Shown here: positions 12,801-24,578 of the stretch, piece after piece
How the letters are laid out: every line of letters begins with the position of its first letter
How positions within the stretch are numbered: the first letter of the stretch is position 1
DNA from: Ustulina deusta
Lineage: Eukaryota > Ascomycota > Sordariomycetes > Xylariales > Xylariaceae
DNA: 64,000 bases
Assembly (NCBI GenBank): GCA_023159155.1
Contig: JAJNNX010000019.1
Coordinates: 434,001 to 498,000 of the forward strand
Reading direction: 5' to 3'
Notes under the pieces: model-generated
What the model saw: the letters and a program-made list of their open reading frames with translations, nothing else
Database searches by the model: none
Told to the model about the DNA's origin: nothing
Translations under genes and position numbers: made by a program

Positions 12801-14044
12801 TCATCCTCATACTCGTCGTCCTCATCTAGCTGCTCGTCATCGCCTTCTCCTTCATCTTCTTCCATGTCTTCGTCTTCATCGTTGGCGTAATTAGGGTCGA
12901 ATTTGAGGTATCGCAAACAAGCGGCGATGACTTCATCGGTGTAGGGTCGCATCTGAACGCCACAGGACGCAATGAATGATTCAAGTGCGACCAAGGCGAC
13001 TTCCCGAATTTCGTTGAATTCGGGGTCGTGTCCGTCGCCGAGACTCACCTCCTCCACATACTTTTGATACTCTTCCTGGCTGAGCGTGGAGAGTACGGAA
13101 GGGACGATTTCGGAAAGATGTGTACCAAATTGATGGGGTATAGCCCTGGCAAGAGAGCCTAGAACGGTCATGTACAAACGGAGCATAACGGGACTAATCT
13201 TGGGTTGCCTCATAGTCTTTTGTATCTTGGCGATAAAAGCGTTGAGGACATCCTCTGTGAGAAAGGGTGCCAAGACAGCGAGGGCGACAACAGCTCTCTT
13301 TTTAACAGGCGAGGGCGTTGCGGGCCGCTCTAGAACCTTGACAACTACGTCTTGCAGCTTCTCAACCTCGAGTGCCTGGAGAAGCGGGCCAAAGCAGCGA
13401 ACGACCTCAATCAGAACGTCAACAGCCTCGGGGCTCGGGTCGGGCTTATCGAGGAGACCACGAGAGTCCGAGTGAGAAGTACCAGGGAACCCGAGGATAC
13501 GTGGTATAAGCACATGACTGATGATGTTGTAGGTGTCAAGGACTTCCCGGGACGGCGAAACTCCTGGGATGGGTTTCTGAAGCGAGGAAATGGCACTGCG
13601 TAGGGCGAGAGACGGGAGAGAATTGTCTACAGAGTTCTTGATCTCCACGGCTGTGAGCTTTTCAAGCATGGGGGTGATGACAGATATTGGAATTTTAGTC
13701 GCCAAGGGGCCAATACTGCACCGATGTAGTTAGCCAATGAACGGCCCGACAGCAGGAGAGGGCGAAAGACGAAGCATTTCTTATGTGTATAGATATGCAT
13801 CCTACCATCGAACAGCCAAGTTTTGAACCTCGCCATTTTGGTCATCTAGGGCTTTGATAACAGCATCAACAATGCGCGAGGAAGTGTTATAATCGTGGGC
13901 GAGAAAATCGGTCTTTGGTTTGGTCAGAATCTGGTGAAGGTCATTCAATGACATGAACCGATAGTCGGGATCGGCATCGTTGAGTTTGGACAGAAGAGTG
14001 CTGATCGTCTGGGGGTTAGGGTTGTTAATCGCTGACGAAGCCAT
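9802..14044 (-). CDS. cand1: CAND1 / TIP120, cullin-associated NEDD8-dissociated protein
   Basis: HEAT-repeat protein that binds non-neddylated cullin-RING ligases and exchanges substrate-receptor modules. Exons on the minus strand are 14044-13806, 13715-10718, 10667-10326 and 10266-9802, all with GT-AG ends and consistent phases, giving 1,347 aa. Exon 3 could start three bases later without changing the frame. The N-terminus (PQTISTLLSKLNDADPDYRF) and the junction VRCIGPLATKI match the family. A long Asp/Glu-rich stretch just before ASWKVRRCAAKALY, at the position typical of CAND1, is encoded near 12775-12890. The C-terminus carries the TIP120 domain (GPFKHTVDDGLEARK). Length is normal for fungi. 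No breaks seen. Confidence 0.95.
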
Positions 14045-14785
14045 GACGACTGATCTGAGGCACACAAAATGCGGAAAGTCCGCGCAAACGGAAAAGAGGA
14101 GGTATGGCCGAAGTAAGGTATCACTGAAGAGTTGCGGTTAGCCACAGCTGGGATAGGAGTGAGTGGCGTACGAGGACCGAGAAAAGCAGGACGAGATGTT
14201 GCGAGGGAACACGATACCTTGGGCACGCGTGCGATGATGGGCTCGGGGCAACAAGGAGGAAGGAGGGTTCGCAGTTTGACGGCGGCGCAACTGTAGAGAG
14301 GATCTGGCGGTACTTTGAGTTAGAAGAAGAAGGCAAATAGTTCTGGCATCATGGTTCAAGGAATGGTTCGAGGTGGGAAGTTCAAGATGGCGCCCAAGAC
14401 AGACAACTGGTCAGGCTGGAATCCCGTCGCAGGATGGATGGGGGGTAGATAGCGCAGCTGACTTACGCCCGTATAAAGTCGACGGTGGGAATAGAGGTGA
14501 AATCATGTACTGTTGCAGGACCAAGCTATTTTGAAACAAATAGGTTCATGACTGGCTGGGTGAGGGATGTGTTGCGATGTAGATAGTCGAGGTAGGTTAT
14601 CGGAGGGAATGTTCGGGTGTGGTGGGGTGCTTTGGAGTTGGGACTGGGGACATCCCTCATCTCATTTGGTGATGCTGGAGCTTCCCCTCCAATCTGTGCT
14701 ACCAGACCAAACATGTACATGGCGGGGTGAGTGGGGCCAAGGCATGCCGCTTGGCACCTAACCCAAGGTAGGAGAGCGCCTGAGA

Positions 14786-15300
14786 TACTTAGGTAGCTAC
14801 CTCTAGTGTGCCGACCTACCTAGGTACTTACATAGAGGTTAGGTGGGTTACCTGCCTGTTACCAATATATGTTACCTGTGCCTAGGTACGTTATGGGGCC
14901 ATGTGTATTAGGTGCGTAGTGTACCTAGTGCTAATGTACTACTGACTGCCTTAGGTATGCGCTCAACTCAATTCAATGGGAGAGGGAACCTAATTGGGAC
15001 TCGGGAAGACTGATTCTACATATATGGATTGCTACTAGTGCCCGTGCTCTAAAGCAAGGTGAATTGGGGCACAAACCTTACCAGTACCTAAGTATCTTAG
15101 AAGAGAGAGTGGCAAGCATTAGTGAATAGCTGAAAAAAAGGCGAGATAAACAGAGTAAGAGCCCTGTTTGCATAACATGTACACTGCATTCACACTGATG
15201 ATTTGCTTGTGCAGCTTCTATCTCTTGCTCCCGGTGTACCTAAGTAGTAGTGAATGACTAAGTACCTAAGTACTAGGTCCTAAGTACTTAGGCACAGCCG
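14786..15300. repeat. cluster of ACCTAGGTA / CCTAAGTACTTAGG short palindromes
   Basis: Many variants of TACCTAGGTA and TAAGTACCTAAGTA occur within 500 bp, densest at 14786-14950 and 15237-15295. The same motif family recurs near 2585, 15648, 17550, 20030, 21425, 55915, 60505 and 60650, always outside exons. Confidence 0.7.
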
Positions 15301-15350
15301 ACCTATTCTTTGTGATATTTGTCTTACCAACCTGCGATAATACAGATTAA

Positions 15351-15385
15351 CCCCCCCCCCTCCCCCCCCCGGCCCCTCTCCCCCA
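15351..15385. repeat. poly-C tract
   Basis: C10, T, C9, GG, C4, then CT-rich sequence ending in four C. Simple sequence in the promoter region of the NmrA-like gene. Confidence 0.9.
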
Positions 15386-15740
15386 AAGCCAAAGTGGCAA
15401 GTGCAATAAAACAATGAATAGGAGAGACAAGAAAATTGTCATTATCACGTCCTGGTTTATCTTCTCAACACCAAATCTTCAGACTAGGTATGGATAGGGC
15501 CGTGCCATAACAGAACATAGCTAACTACTTAACCTAGACTAGTGTAGGTGGAATTCCGCCAAACATGATCTCTCCCGGATGAGGTGCTATCATTTCTCCA
15601 TGCACCTTGGGTCTTTTTCCAAGAATTTCAATAGCTTCTCTCTCTACCTAGGTATATTTAGGAAGTTACGTAACTTCACGTAACCCTCTGATTAAGTAAG
15701 AAAAAAGCAATTGTAAGCAAGACACTTACTCCGTCATTCT

Positions 15741-15749
15741 ATATATAAA
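15741..15749 (+). promoter_or_regulatory. TATA box candidate for the NmrA-like gene
   Basis: ATATATAAA about 95-100 bp upstream of the chosen ATG at 15843. Confidence 0.45.
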
Positions 15750-15842
15750 CTGTAGGCACTTGTATTTCTAATGATATCTTTGTTTGAAGCACAACTGTTT
15801 TTTATTTAACTTGCATTGTCCTTTGATTACTGGTTTCGAGTC

Positions 15843-16787
15843 ATGGCCCCTACTATTCTTGTCGCGGGTGCCACTGGCAACACTGGCCAGAGCGTTGTCG
15901 AGACGCTGTCTGGTTTCCTGGGGACAGACAATGTTTTATCGGGCCACCGGGTTGTTGCCCTCACACGGTCTGCCAGTGGCCCGGCCGCGCAGAAACTCGC
16001 CGAACTTCCCGGCGTCAAGGTCATAGAGAAGAATTGGGTTGAGGTCACAGCCGACTGGCTGCGTGAGAACGAGGTGGTCAGGGCCTTTGTTGCATCGGTA
16101 CCCCATGTCAGCCAGTTTACCGACGAATCGACGTTTCTTATCGCCGCCCTTAAAGCGGGTGTAAAGTATGTCGTGCGCATTTCGACGAACGCCCCGATTG
16201 TCCGACCAGATGCTGTTCCGTTCTATGCCCGTTCGCATTGGGCGCTAGAAGCTCTCTTGAGTACGCCCGAGTTCGAGCCCTTGCAGTGGACTTCGCTTCA
16301 ACCAAACGCCTTCTCCCCGCTCTTCCTTTGGACATCCGCCGAATTCATCAAGCAATACCGAAAAACCGGAAAGCAGAGTACTCTTAGAATCGTCGGATCG
16401 GCAGATGCGCCTGTGGGTATCATTGATCCCTACGAGATTGGCATATTTGCGGCCCATTTGTTGGCTCAGCAAGACCCTACTCCTCACAACAAAGCCAAAT
16501 ACGTTGTCAATGGGCCCGAAGACGTGTCAGGCCGCCAAATTGTCAAGCTGGTCGAGCAGCATATCGGCACCCAAGTTGAGAATGTCATCTTTGAGGACGT
16601 AACTTGGGCTGATACTTTCGCCGACAATAGTCCGGATCCAAGACACATTCTGTTGAGCATTCGGGCCTCCCCGGAGCCCCTATGGCAGGGGTTGTGCTCT
16701 GCTTCTACAACTAGCAAGCAGGTACTTGAGCTCGCCGCACCAAAAAGTACACCTGCCGAAGTGCTAAAGAGGCTGCTGGGAGAATAA
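15843..16787 (+). CDS. NmrA-like / atypical short-chain NAD(P)-binding protein
   Basis: Intronless, 314 aa. The N-terminus is a Rossmann nucleotide-binding fold starting MAPTILVAGATGNTGQSVVE; the glycine motif GATGNTG lies at residues 9-15. NmrA/isoflavone-reductase-like proteins bind NAD(P)(H) and act either as redox sensors or as reductases. The catalytic Tyr-Lys pair of classical short-chain dehydrogenases is not evident, so a specific reaction cannot be named. The ATG at 15843 was chosen over an upstream in-frame one at 15816 because it sits directly before the dinucleotide-binding strand. A TATA-like element lies about 100 bp upstream. The family call is good; the substrate is unknown. 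Confidence 0.85.
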   Translation: MAPTILVAGATGNTGQSVVETLSGFLGTDNVLSGHRVVALTRSASGPAAQKLAELPGVKVIEKNWVEVTADWLRENEVVRAFVASVPHVSQFTDESTFLIAALKAGVKYVVRISTNAPIVRPDAVPFYARSHWALEALLSTPEFEPLQWTSLQPNAFSPLFLWTSAEFIKQYRKTGKQSTLRIVGSADAPVGIIDPYEIGIFAAHLLAQQDPTPHNKAKYVVNGPEDVSGRQIVKLVEQHIGTQVENVIFEDVTWADTFADNSPDPRHILLSIRASPEPLWQGLCSASTTSKQVLELAAPKSTPAEVLKRLLGE

Positions 16788-18076
16788 ATCGAAAGGAGGT
16801 TGTGTAAAAGCATTGGTGGACCTCTAGCAGTCATTGCAGAGGGACTCGAAGTCATAAGCAGATAGCGATAGAAGCCAATAATGATACCGTTATGGCCGAA
16901 TTTATTAGCTACTAGTTCTTGTTGTCTCTAAAATCTACCTAGATTAGGTATTTTAAATTAATTAATTGTTTCTGTAGTTGTGAACTTATGTGCTCTTGCC
17001 TCACGCGTATGTCTGTCACAGATGGCACCGCCTACACTAGTAGGGCACCATGCTGTAATATCGTGAACAATAGTATAGGTTTCAGGTGGGTCGTAGCTTA
17101 TTCATCTATGAAGGCCATATATATAAATTGACTTGTTGTAGTATCTGTATAAAGTATCTAAAGTGAATTATTATGTTTGTATCAACATAACATGGCTCTC
17201 AAGGGAGAAGTTGGTCATCAGGATAAGCCCATGTGATGACACCGCTATCCAGAACAATGAGACCATTGTGTTAGCAAAAATATGCCTCACTTGGAATCTA
17301 AGGATTATTGATGAGTAGCATTGATTCACAAAAAATTTATACCATAATAACTTGATTCTAAATAATTAATTAACAATACAGCAAATACAGCAGACACAAA
17401 ACGCACTAGAGATGCTGATCGCTCGATTCATATTTGTGTCCTTGATGTGAATAGCAAATAAAATAAAGGGTATAATGGCATTACATTTAACCTCCTGCAT
17501 GTTGTGGGAATAGGAAAATGCCTTGTGACTTGCACAGCGCATGTTTGCCTAGGTATTACCTAGGTAGATAAAATGGTTATCCCTTGAATACAAGATAGTA
17601 GTGTTTGTCAGTACATGGAGCCTTTTGAAGAGCACATATGAAATCTCCTAGTCTACGCGCCTCCTGGTAATGGCTCGGTTGCTAGGGAATGCAGTGGCAT
17701 TGACCATGGAAGCCATTCACTAAATCAGTCAATTCATTATTTACAGTATCAAACACGCCCATTGAACCCCCCATTGAAGAGCCCGAACCGATCGATAAAT
17801 TTTTCACACACATGGGATTTAACTATATATATTCCCGACTTCCCTTCTGTGGTCAAGACACTGACAGCAACATCAATCCTTCACATCCACCTCTGCAACC
17901 GCCCCCGACAAGACCGACGTGCACATCAAGTCAACCCATCGCTTTCTGCAGCTTTCGTTCTCTGTATATGAAGCTCAGACACAGTTGCGCTTCTATCGGC
18001 CTAGTTCTCGTTCCTCCCCATCCTCTATCGTCATACTGTTTCTTGTCCCACTCCCCCGGAGTACTCTTTGGCAAAG
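16788..18076. other. AT-rich intergenic region
   Basis: AT-rich sequence with an ACCTAGGTA motif pair near 17550 and a TATATATA stretch near 17823. That stretch is ~250 bp upstream of the next ATG and may be its promoter. No gene seen. Confidence 0.5.
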
Positions 18077-19772
18077 ATGCCCAAATTCATGATAGATTCA
18101 TTGCCGGTACTCAATGCTGTAGAGACGGCCCGTACAAGGTATATCTACTAGGTCCCACTCCTCCGCTGTTGGCCGACTGACCTTTGTGTTGATAGGATTG
18201 ATACAAATCGCCAGAGCCGCCTCGAGAGAATGCCCAACGAAATAAAGCTCATGATTACCTCCTGGATTCAACATAGTGTGTCGATCTTCAATCTGGCTTT
18301 GAGTGGACCGGAATTCTGCGCCCTCATCGTGACACACGAGAAGAAGATCGTCCTGAATGTGATCACTTGGTATATTCCCGCCGAGATCATGCATCTGGCG
18401 GTTGGTATTCATATGGTAACCACAGCACCGTGGAACGTTCGCAATGCTGGCCCCATAACCCCTGGTCGACCGATACCACCCGCCTACATGGACTCGATCG
18501 TCGACTTTGTTGAAAAATATAGACGTGCTGAGGACTTGACTCTTCAAAAGCATCACCCTGAAGGACTGGCCCTGTCTCAACTAGGCCGATACCTCAATAT
18601 GCATAACGCCACCCGTCACTACGCAAAGCTACTAGCGACCCACGCCAAGGGACGCGTCCCAGGAAATTTGGGGCTTGGTTTTGAAATTTCACCTACGGTT
18701 TTGTTTCGGTACATGAGAACACTTTATGTCATGCAGCTTGTCACAGAATTGTTCTCTTGGCGAGGAGGCGATAGGATCATACCACAGCGAATGCACCTGG
18801 CTTGGGGAACGTTCTGGTTCTCATTCTACCCATGGGAGATTGAACAGGTATTCTGTGTACAGAAGCTTCTCGAGAGATATATCGCTACTGGTAAGTCGAA
18901 TCCTCGGGGAAATTGGAGGCGATAATTGCTAACGAATATAAGTCGTCTGTGTACAGGCTACTGTACAGGGTCGAATCAACGACATGAAAAGTTTAATCTC
19001 ATGCTATGTCGTTTCTCAGGGACCCTCGAGGCTCTGGAGTCTAGAAATGGCCGAGGTCAAGGCCAAGGCCAAGGGCCAGCAAACCGGACCTTTATTGGCG
19101 ACCAGCTTTCGACGCTTCCTCCAGCATCCTTTCCGTGAATTCATCACCATGGGATTTTGTGCACCAGGCTTCGGGATGAAGGTTCTCATGCCGAGAATCG
19201 GTCAGAGAATGAGATCATCCACCTTCGATGATGTTGACCTCGGCCCGATGAAGTTTTGGTATTACATCACCTTATCTGGGGAGGGGGGTGAGGCGCTCTT
19301 CCCTAGAATAGCCCCTTCTCTGTTCTTCGACATGCGCGCTCTGGTCTACTCTGGATATGCGCTCTGGGATGAGGTTGACCCCATTCGCCTAAAACTGCCT
19401 CCGTTAAGCGATATGCACGCGAGAGTGGCAGGAGCAGTTGAGATGGCGGCTCAAAAACCGCCCCTCGCGCCCACCGGCCGCGTAATCCCATGTAAGTAAA
19501 TTCCGGGAGTCATCTTCTTACTTTGGTGACTCTCAGAGCATGAACTCCCCTTCCTTCCCCCCTTTCAGATCCCGTTCGAATGGGAATCACTAACCCCGGG
19601 TGTTGTAGTGGTGTTTCGAATGATCGAACCCCGTCAAGTTGTGGGACTTCGCCGTCCACCTCCGTACTTGCCTCCCCCTAACGAATATTGTTATCTCACG
19701 CTGCCAGAGGTCTTGTCAGAGGAGGCGGAGAAGGCGCGCTCGCTACCCGATGTTGGGCCACAGCCTCTGTGA
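18077..19772 (+). CDS. F-box-like fungal protein of unknown function
   Basis: Exons are 18077-18138, 18196-18890, 18943-19481 (or 19491) and 19569-19772. The N-terminus reads SRLERMPNEIKLMITSWIQ followed by FNLALSGPEFCALI, which resembles the F-box start (LP.E....I...L, then L.L....F). F-box proteins recruit substrates to SCF ubiquitin ligases. The rest is a ~400-residue region I do not recognise. The last junction is unresolved. A GTAATC donor after 19481 keeps phase 0 and gives a protein-like tail (IPFEWESLTPG..., about 499 aa). The better-looking GTAAGT donor after 19491 shifts the frame and stops at 19681. The F-box call rests on pattern only. Confidence 0.65.
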
Positions 19773-20108
19773 TTAAAGTTCGATACTGCAACTTCACTGC
19801 CCGTCCATCTCCAAGTGTCGAGGCGAAATGGAGTTACGCACGACACCAATTGCCGGACGGAGGGAACGGGGAATGAAGGGTATTGCAACTACATGGAGGC
19901 GGCTTAATTGGTGTAACTAGTTGGCATTGACTCTGATGTTGGTATCGACTTCTACCATTATCGTGGGCGCGATCAAGCACAGGGTTCAATTTGGAACTAT
20001 TCTCCATCACCGGATGGATATACATACCTAGGTAGCTACATAGTTTGTCCAGCAATGACTTCATTAAATCGCACTCCCGAGTCTGATAATTACTCCTACC
20101 CCAGTACC
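19773..20108. other. short convergent intergenic region
   Basis: 3' flanks of the F-box-like and aldo-keto reductase genes. One TACCTAGGTAGCTA motif lies near 20025. No gene. Confidence 0.5.
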
Positions 20109-21295
20109 CTACAACTCAGGGCTGTCACCAAACAGCACGCTCACCATCGCTGGGCCATACCGTTCTCCCTTTGAGCCGCCAACGCTGTCAATCGCCTGCC
20201 TGATCCTCGCCTCTTCCTCCTTGGTTAAGGTGAGGTCAACTGACTTTATGTTCTCGTCGAAATACTTGACCCGTTTCGTGCCCGGGATAGGAATGATGTC
20301 TATCATACGTGTGAGGGATGCTGACTAGGAACCTATTAAAGATAACGAGTAAAGGAATTTCGCTTACCATCTCCTTGTGCGAGCAACCAGGCGATAGCAA
20401 GCTGGCCTGGGGTATATCCCTTCTCTTTGGCGATGGAACCGAGGAGCTGCGCCAATTTCAGGTTGTCGTCGAAGTTGTCCTCCGAGAAGCGGGGCATGAG
20501 TCTGCGGTTGTCTTTCTCGTCGAGCTGGTCCCTGCTCGTGAGAGCACCGGTCAAGAAACCACGGCCAAGCGGCGAGTATGCGACGACTTTGATACCCAGC
20601 TCGCGCGCAACTTTCAAGAGATTCGTCTGAGCCGACTCAATCTGGAGCGCAAATGGCGAGTACTCCATTTGAATCGCGGTGATCGGATGCACGGCGTACG
20701 CACGTCGCAGGCTGCGCTCAGAGCACTCGGAGAGCCCCAAGTACCGGATCTTGCCCTCTTTCTTGAGCTCCACCATGGCCTGGACGGTGTGCTCGATGGG
20801 CGTCTTGGGGTCCACGCGATGCTGGTAGTACAAGTCGATGTGGTCGGTCTGCAAACGCTCCAAGCTGGCATTGCAGGCCTCCTTCACGTACGCGGGATCG
20901 CCCACGATCGACCACTTGCCATCCACCAGCCTGTTCGCGAACTTGGTGGCGAGGAAGATCTCATTCCGGCGGCCGGTCTCCTTGAACCACTTCCCGATCA
21001 ACTTCTCGTTGCTAAATACGCGCTTGGTTAGTACAAGCGGGGTTTCGATGATGTCATCGACGAGTAGAGTGTGTTTAGGCGTGCACGATGGAATCACTTA
21101 CGTAAACGGCCCGTACATATCTGCCGTGTCCCAGAAGGTCACACCAGAATCCGCGGCCTTCGTGAGGACTTTGTATGATTCTTCGTCGTTGAAACCACCG
21201 TTGGAAGCATAGGAAAAAGACATGCCCATGCAGCCAAGGCCGATCGCACTTACGGAATCGTCTCCAATCTTGCGTTGAGGATATTTTGCTGCCAT
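20109..21295 (-). CDS. Aldo-keto reductase
   Basis: NADPH-dependent aldehyde/ketone reductase of the (beta/alpha)8 AKR superfamily, cytosolic. Minus-strand exons are 21295-21102, 21011-20368 and 20299-20109, with canonical ends and consistent phases, giving 342 aa. The N-terminus contains IGLGCMGMSFSY. The catalytic tetrad is visible: Asp and Tyr in FWDTADMYG, Lys in FLATKF and His in LYYQHRVD. The C-terminal nucleotide-binding segment reads IIPIPGTKRVKYFDENI. It resembles the AKR13/YakC and pyridoxal-reductase-like branch common in fungi. The natural substrate cannot be read from sequence. Confidence 0.93.
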
Positions 21296-22029
21296 TGTAA
21301 TCTTGAAATGAATTCAGATGGATGTGACTCTGAGGTTGGTACCGGCGATCGTATGAAATGTGATAGATGTCTGGCGAGTATATGAAGGTGGACCACAGGC
21401 CAATAAAGATGTCGAGTGCATACTACCTAGGTGTATTTAAGCTTGCCCAGTCCAGGGAGCTGGAGTTATCAGGTTGGAGGGGTATGGTTGGATCTGCCGG
21501 TTTGAGGTGACATGAACTTTGGAAATAACCACTTTAAGTCCGAAAAATGTCGCGAGGCAATAGAACCCCGCATCTAAAGCCTCCGTTTCATTATGCCATT
21601 CGGAGATATATGATTCGTACCTAATGATTCGGAATAAATTCCAATGAGACAACGCAAAGCCGATCCGCTTGGATCCGCTTGGATCGGCGTTCTCATATAT
21701 CGTCCCTTAAATCCGTATAGGTCCCTGCATCTAATGACACCTTCGCACAATGGAAGTATTGATTGAGGATTCCCTACTGGGCTTCATGTTGAAGTGTCAA
21801 ATTTAATAATTAAAGTCAGGGTGTTTAGTTTAGCTCTAGGTTCTATGGAGTTTACACGATTAAGGTCTACATAGTGTTGAAGATACGGAACCTAGCAATG
21901 AACAAACCAACTCTCTAGCCATGTCTCAAGCCTTATACCGAGCCAGCCCTGATTTATCCTCAATCGCTACGTGCATTAAAGGGCCTTCTGGCAAAAGAAT
22001 CAAAAGGGATATGCTTGAAAAAACAACAA
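21296..22029. other. intergenic region between AKR and permease
   Basis: Upstream of the AKR gene and 3' of the permease gene. It holds a tandem GGATCCGCTT-type repeat at 21661-21688 and one CTACCTAGGTG motif near 21424. No gene. Confidence 0.5.
21661..21688. repeat. short tandem repeat, CGATCCGCTTG unit
   Basis: About two and a half copies of an 11-bp unit. Confidence 0.6.
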
Positions 22030-23836
22030 TTAGTCCCATATCCAACTAATCAAATGTGCTCTGCTTCCCTTCTTCACAAGGGGCTCGTCATCTGGGACCT
22101 GTTCAGCCTGTTTGAAGGCCTCCTCAAGGGGAATATCAGATAGAGGAACTATCTTGGTCTTTTTCCAGAGCTTCCAGATGAGATATGCTGACAGCACAAG
22201 AGGAATATCCCTGCATATTGTTTTAGAATGCGAACTTGATTGAAAGTGATGGTAATTGGTGTTGACTTACAAGTATGACGATACAAACGACTGTGCATCC
22301 CAATTCCCTGCGGTGAAAACTTCGTATCCGCCTGTTAGCAGGATAACTAGACACATGACCAGTCCAACGTAAGAACTGTATACTACGCGTGCGTTAGCAT
22401 TGGCACATGGAGAGTTTGGGGAGTAACTTACGGGTCCAAGAATTATGCCAGGGTAGTGACTCCGTCGGTATTCCTTGTTGCTTCATCGCCAACTTCAATC
22501 TAATGTGATTGAGTAGGATCGTAGACCACGACACAAGCACTCCGGCTGCGGTCAAAGAGACAAGCCACCAGAATACTGTCAGGGCCGCGTTTGACAAGGT
22601 TAAGAAGCTCAGAAACATGAATGGCACGAAGAACAGGACGCAAAAGTATGGAACACCCCACGATGTCGTTCGTAGAAATACCGCCGGGGCCTGTTTTTTG
22701 AGAGCTAAGCCATATAGGACACGAGTTCCGGCGAGCAGGCTTTGGTTCGACGATGACCAGGCCGATGTGATCACGATAGCATTGACAACGGATGGGATGG
22801 CGGGAATACCGGCTGCCGAGGCAGCGATAACGAAGGGGCTTTGTGCGGCAGTATTCGACGAATCGTTGAGGCGCTCGTCATTACTCGCAACCAGAAGACC
22901 AACTATCACGATGGCGAGCACGTAGAAGATGACTATCCGAAAGAAAACACGCTTGCAGGCGGCTGGTATAGCACGTCGGGGGTTCCTGGTCTCGGCGGCA
23001 GCCATAGCGAGAGACTCGACACCGGCAAATGAGAACACGGCGCCCGACATGACACTCCAGTAGCCGAGGAACTCGCCCCAATGTCCTGTGGCAATATGCT
23101 CAACGAAGGGTCCCGGGTCTCGCCAAAATTTACCTCCAATGGCTGGTGTCCCCGGTATCCCCCCCAAATCGATGACCAATCCTAGAATGATCAAAAAGAC
23201 AACGAGGAGGATTTTCAGTATGGCGAATACAAACTCGATCTCGCCGTACACGCGGATGAAGGCTATACCGACAACCACAGTCAAGAGGATGAAAATGACT
23301 ATAAAAACAGCCGGATTTAGGTCGGTCCAGAACTGGAAGAGTACACAGATGGCCGTGATCTCGGATGGAATGGATAACAGATTGCCGTACACCAAGTTCC
23401 AGCCAATGGCGAACCCTAAGGCTGGATCTACAAGAAACTCGGCGTGTCGAACGAAGCTGCCCGTTACCGGCAACAAAGCCGACACCTCGCCGAGCGCAAA
23501 TTGCACGGCACACACAACAAGGCCGACGGTGAAATACCCGAGCAAGGCGCCTGCAGGCCCTGCTGTCTGCACGGCACTTCCGAGGCCGAGAAAGAGACCG
23601 GTTCCGATAGCTCCGGCAATGCCGAGCATAGACAAGTGGCGCTGGGCCAGTCCACGCTTCAGATCGCGGTCCTCGATGACCGTGACTAGATCGTTGTTCG
23701 AGTCGAGGCCGCTCAAATCATCGCGGCTAGAGGTGCCGAAAGTACCGTATTCGGGCGACTCTGCGTAAGTTGATGTCGCAACATTGTGCAATGCAGCCGA
23801 CTTGGGGTCATGAAACCCCGGCGGACGGTGGCTCAT
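22030..23836 (-). CDS. Amino-acid permease, APC superfamily (yeast amino-acid transporter type)
   Basis: Proton-coupled amino-acid importer of the plasma membrane. Minus-strand exons are 23836-22432, 22382-22271 and 22210-22030, giving 565 aa. After a ~75-residue cytosolic N-terminus the first helix carries the family motif: RGLAQRHLSMLGIAGAIGTG, followed by LFLGLGSAV. About twelve hydrophobic segments follow. The conserved helix-8 region SAWSSSNQSLLAGTRVLYGLA is present. The C-terminal exons encode the last two helices (LVMCLVILLTGGY and DIPLVLSAYLIWKLW). The frame extends 26 codons upstream to 23914; the ATG before SHRPPGFHDPK was preferred. Dip5- or Gap-like relatives are likely, but specificity is undetermined. 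Confidence 0.92.
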
Positions 23837-24578
23837 CTCTGAGGAAATATGGCAAGACTCCCTTCGGCAACCCGTAAACTTGACCCCGTGAGCCTCATAA
23901 CCAAATAAAACCAAACCGCGTAGGTTTTATATGAATCATGGGCGAGGTTCGTCGAGAAGGATTCTGGGTCGGGCTGATTACCTGTATTGGGTTAGCTGCC
24001 TTGGTATCGCCATTCCCGCTCAGATGGTGCGAAGGTGTACATAATCTCTGAGGTACCTGGGTACTTACTTTAGATAAGCTGAATGGATGGATGGACAGGG
24101 ACGGGACGGGATCTACGGAAATCGACACCTTTACGGCAATATGTTTTAGACACATATCTTGTTAAGCATATGTGTCATTATAAGGATGCCTCGTACCCTG
24201 TGTTCCAATCTGCCGAGGTGGCACCTAGGCTGGTACTTCCGTAGACAACGCCCCTATTTCACTCATTCCCAGCTACTTACCTAAGGTAAAAACATCAATG
24301 TTCTTGCGCTCGGACGATGCATCGCTGCTCATTTGAAATGATGGATCAGTATTCTCTCGCATTATATCTCTCGAATTGAATATACCTCCGCAATGGTGCC
24401 TTGGCATCATGGATTTCCAGCAGAGATGGCTTTGATCGTTGCTGAGGGTTTTCTCCCTCTGCACGCCGTTGCTCTTCTTTCTAAAGCCTCAGTGATATTC
24501 ATATTGTGATATCGCCAGCCAAACCGCTGATTTCTGTCGCTCTATGCCGGGTTAGAGTGTGCGGTTCTGATTCTCAAG
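23837..24578. other. divergent promoter region, permease and phytase-like gene
   Basis: Shared upstream region of the permease (-) and the secreted propeller protein (+). It includes a GGTACCTGGGTACTT motif near 24051. No gene. Confidence 0.5.

Larger units (their letters stand above)
14045..15842. other. intergenic region rich in ACCTAGGTA-type motifs
   Basis: Upstream regions of CAND1 (-) and the NmrA-like gene (+). No reading frame is supported. It is notable for clustered short palindromes and a poly-C tract, listed separately. Confidence 0.5.

Noticed and set aside
20318..21031. 237-codon plus-strand frame opposite the aldo-keto reductase
   Set aside because: It spans AKR introns and exons alike and has no family features.
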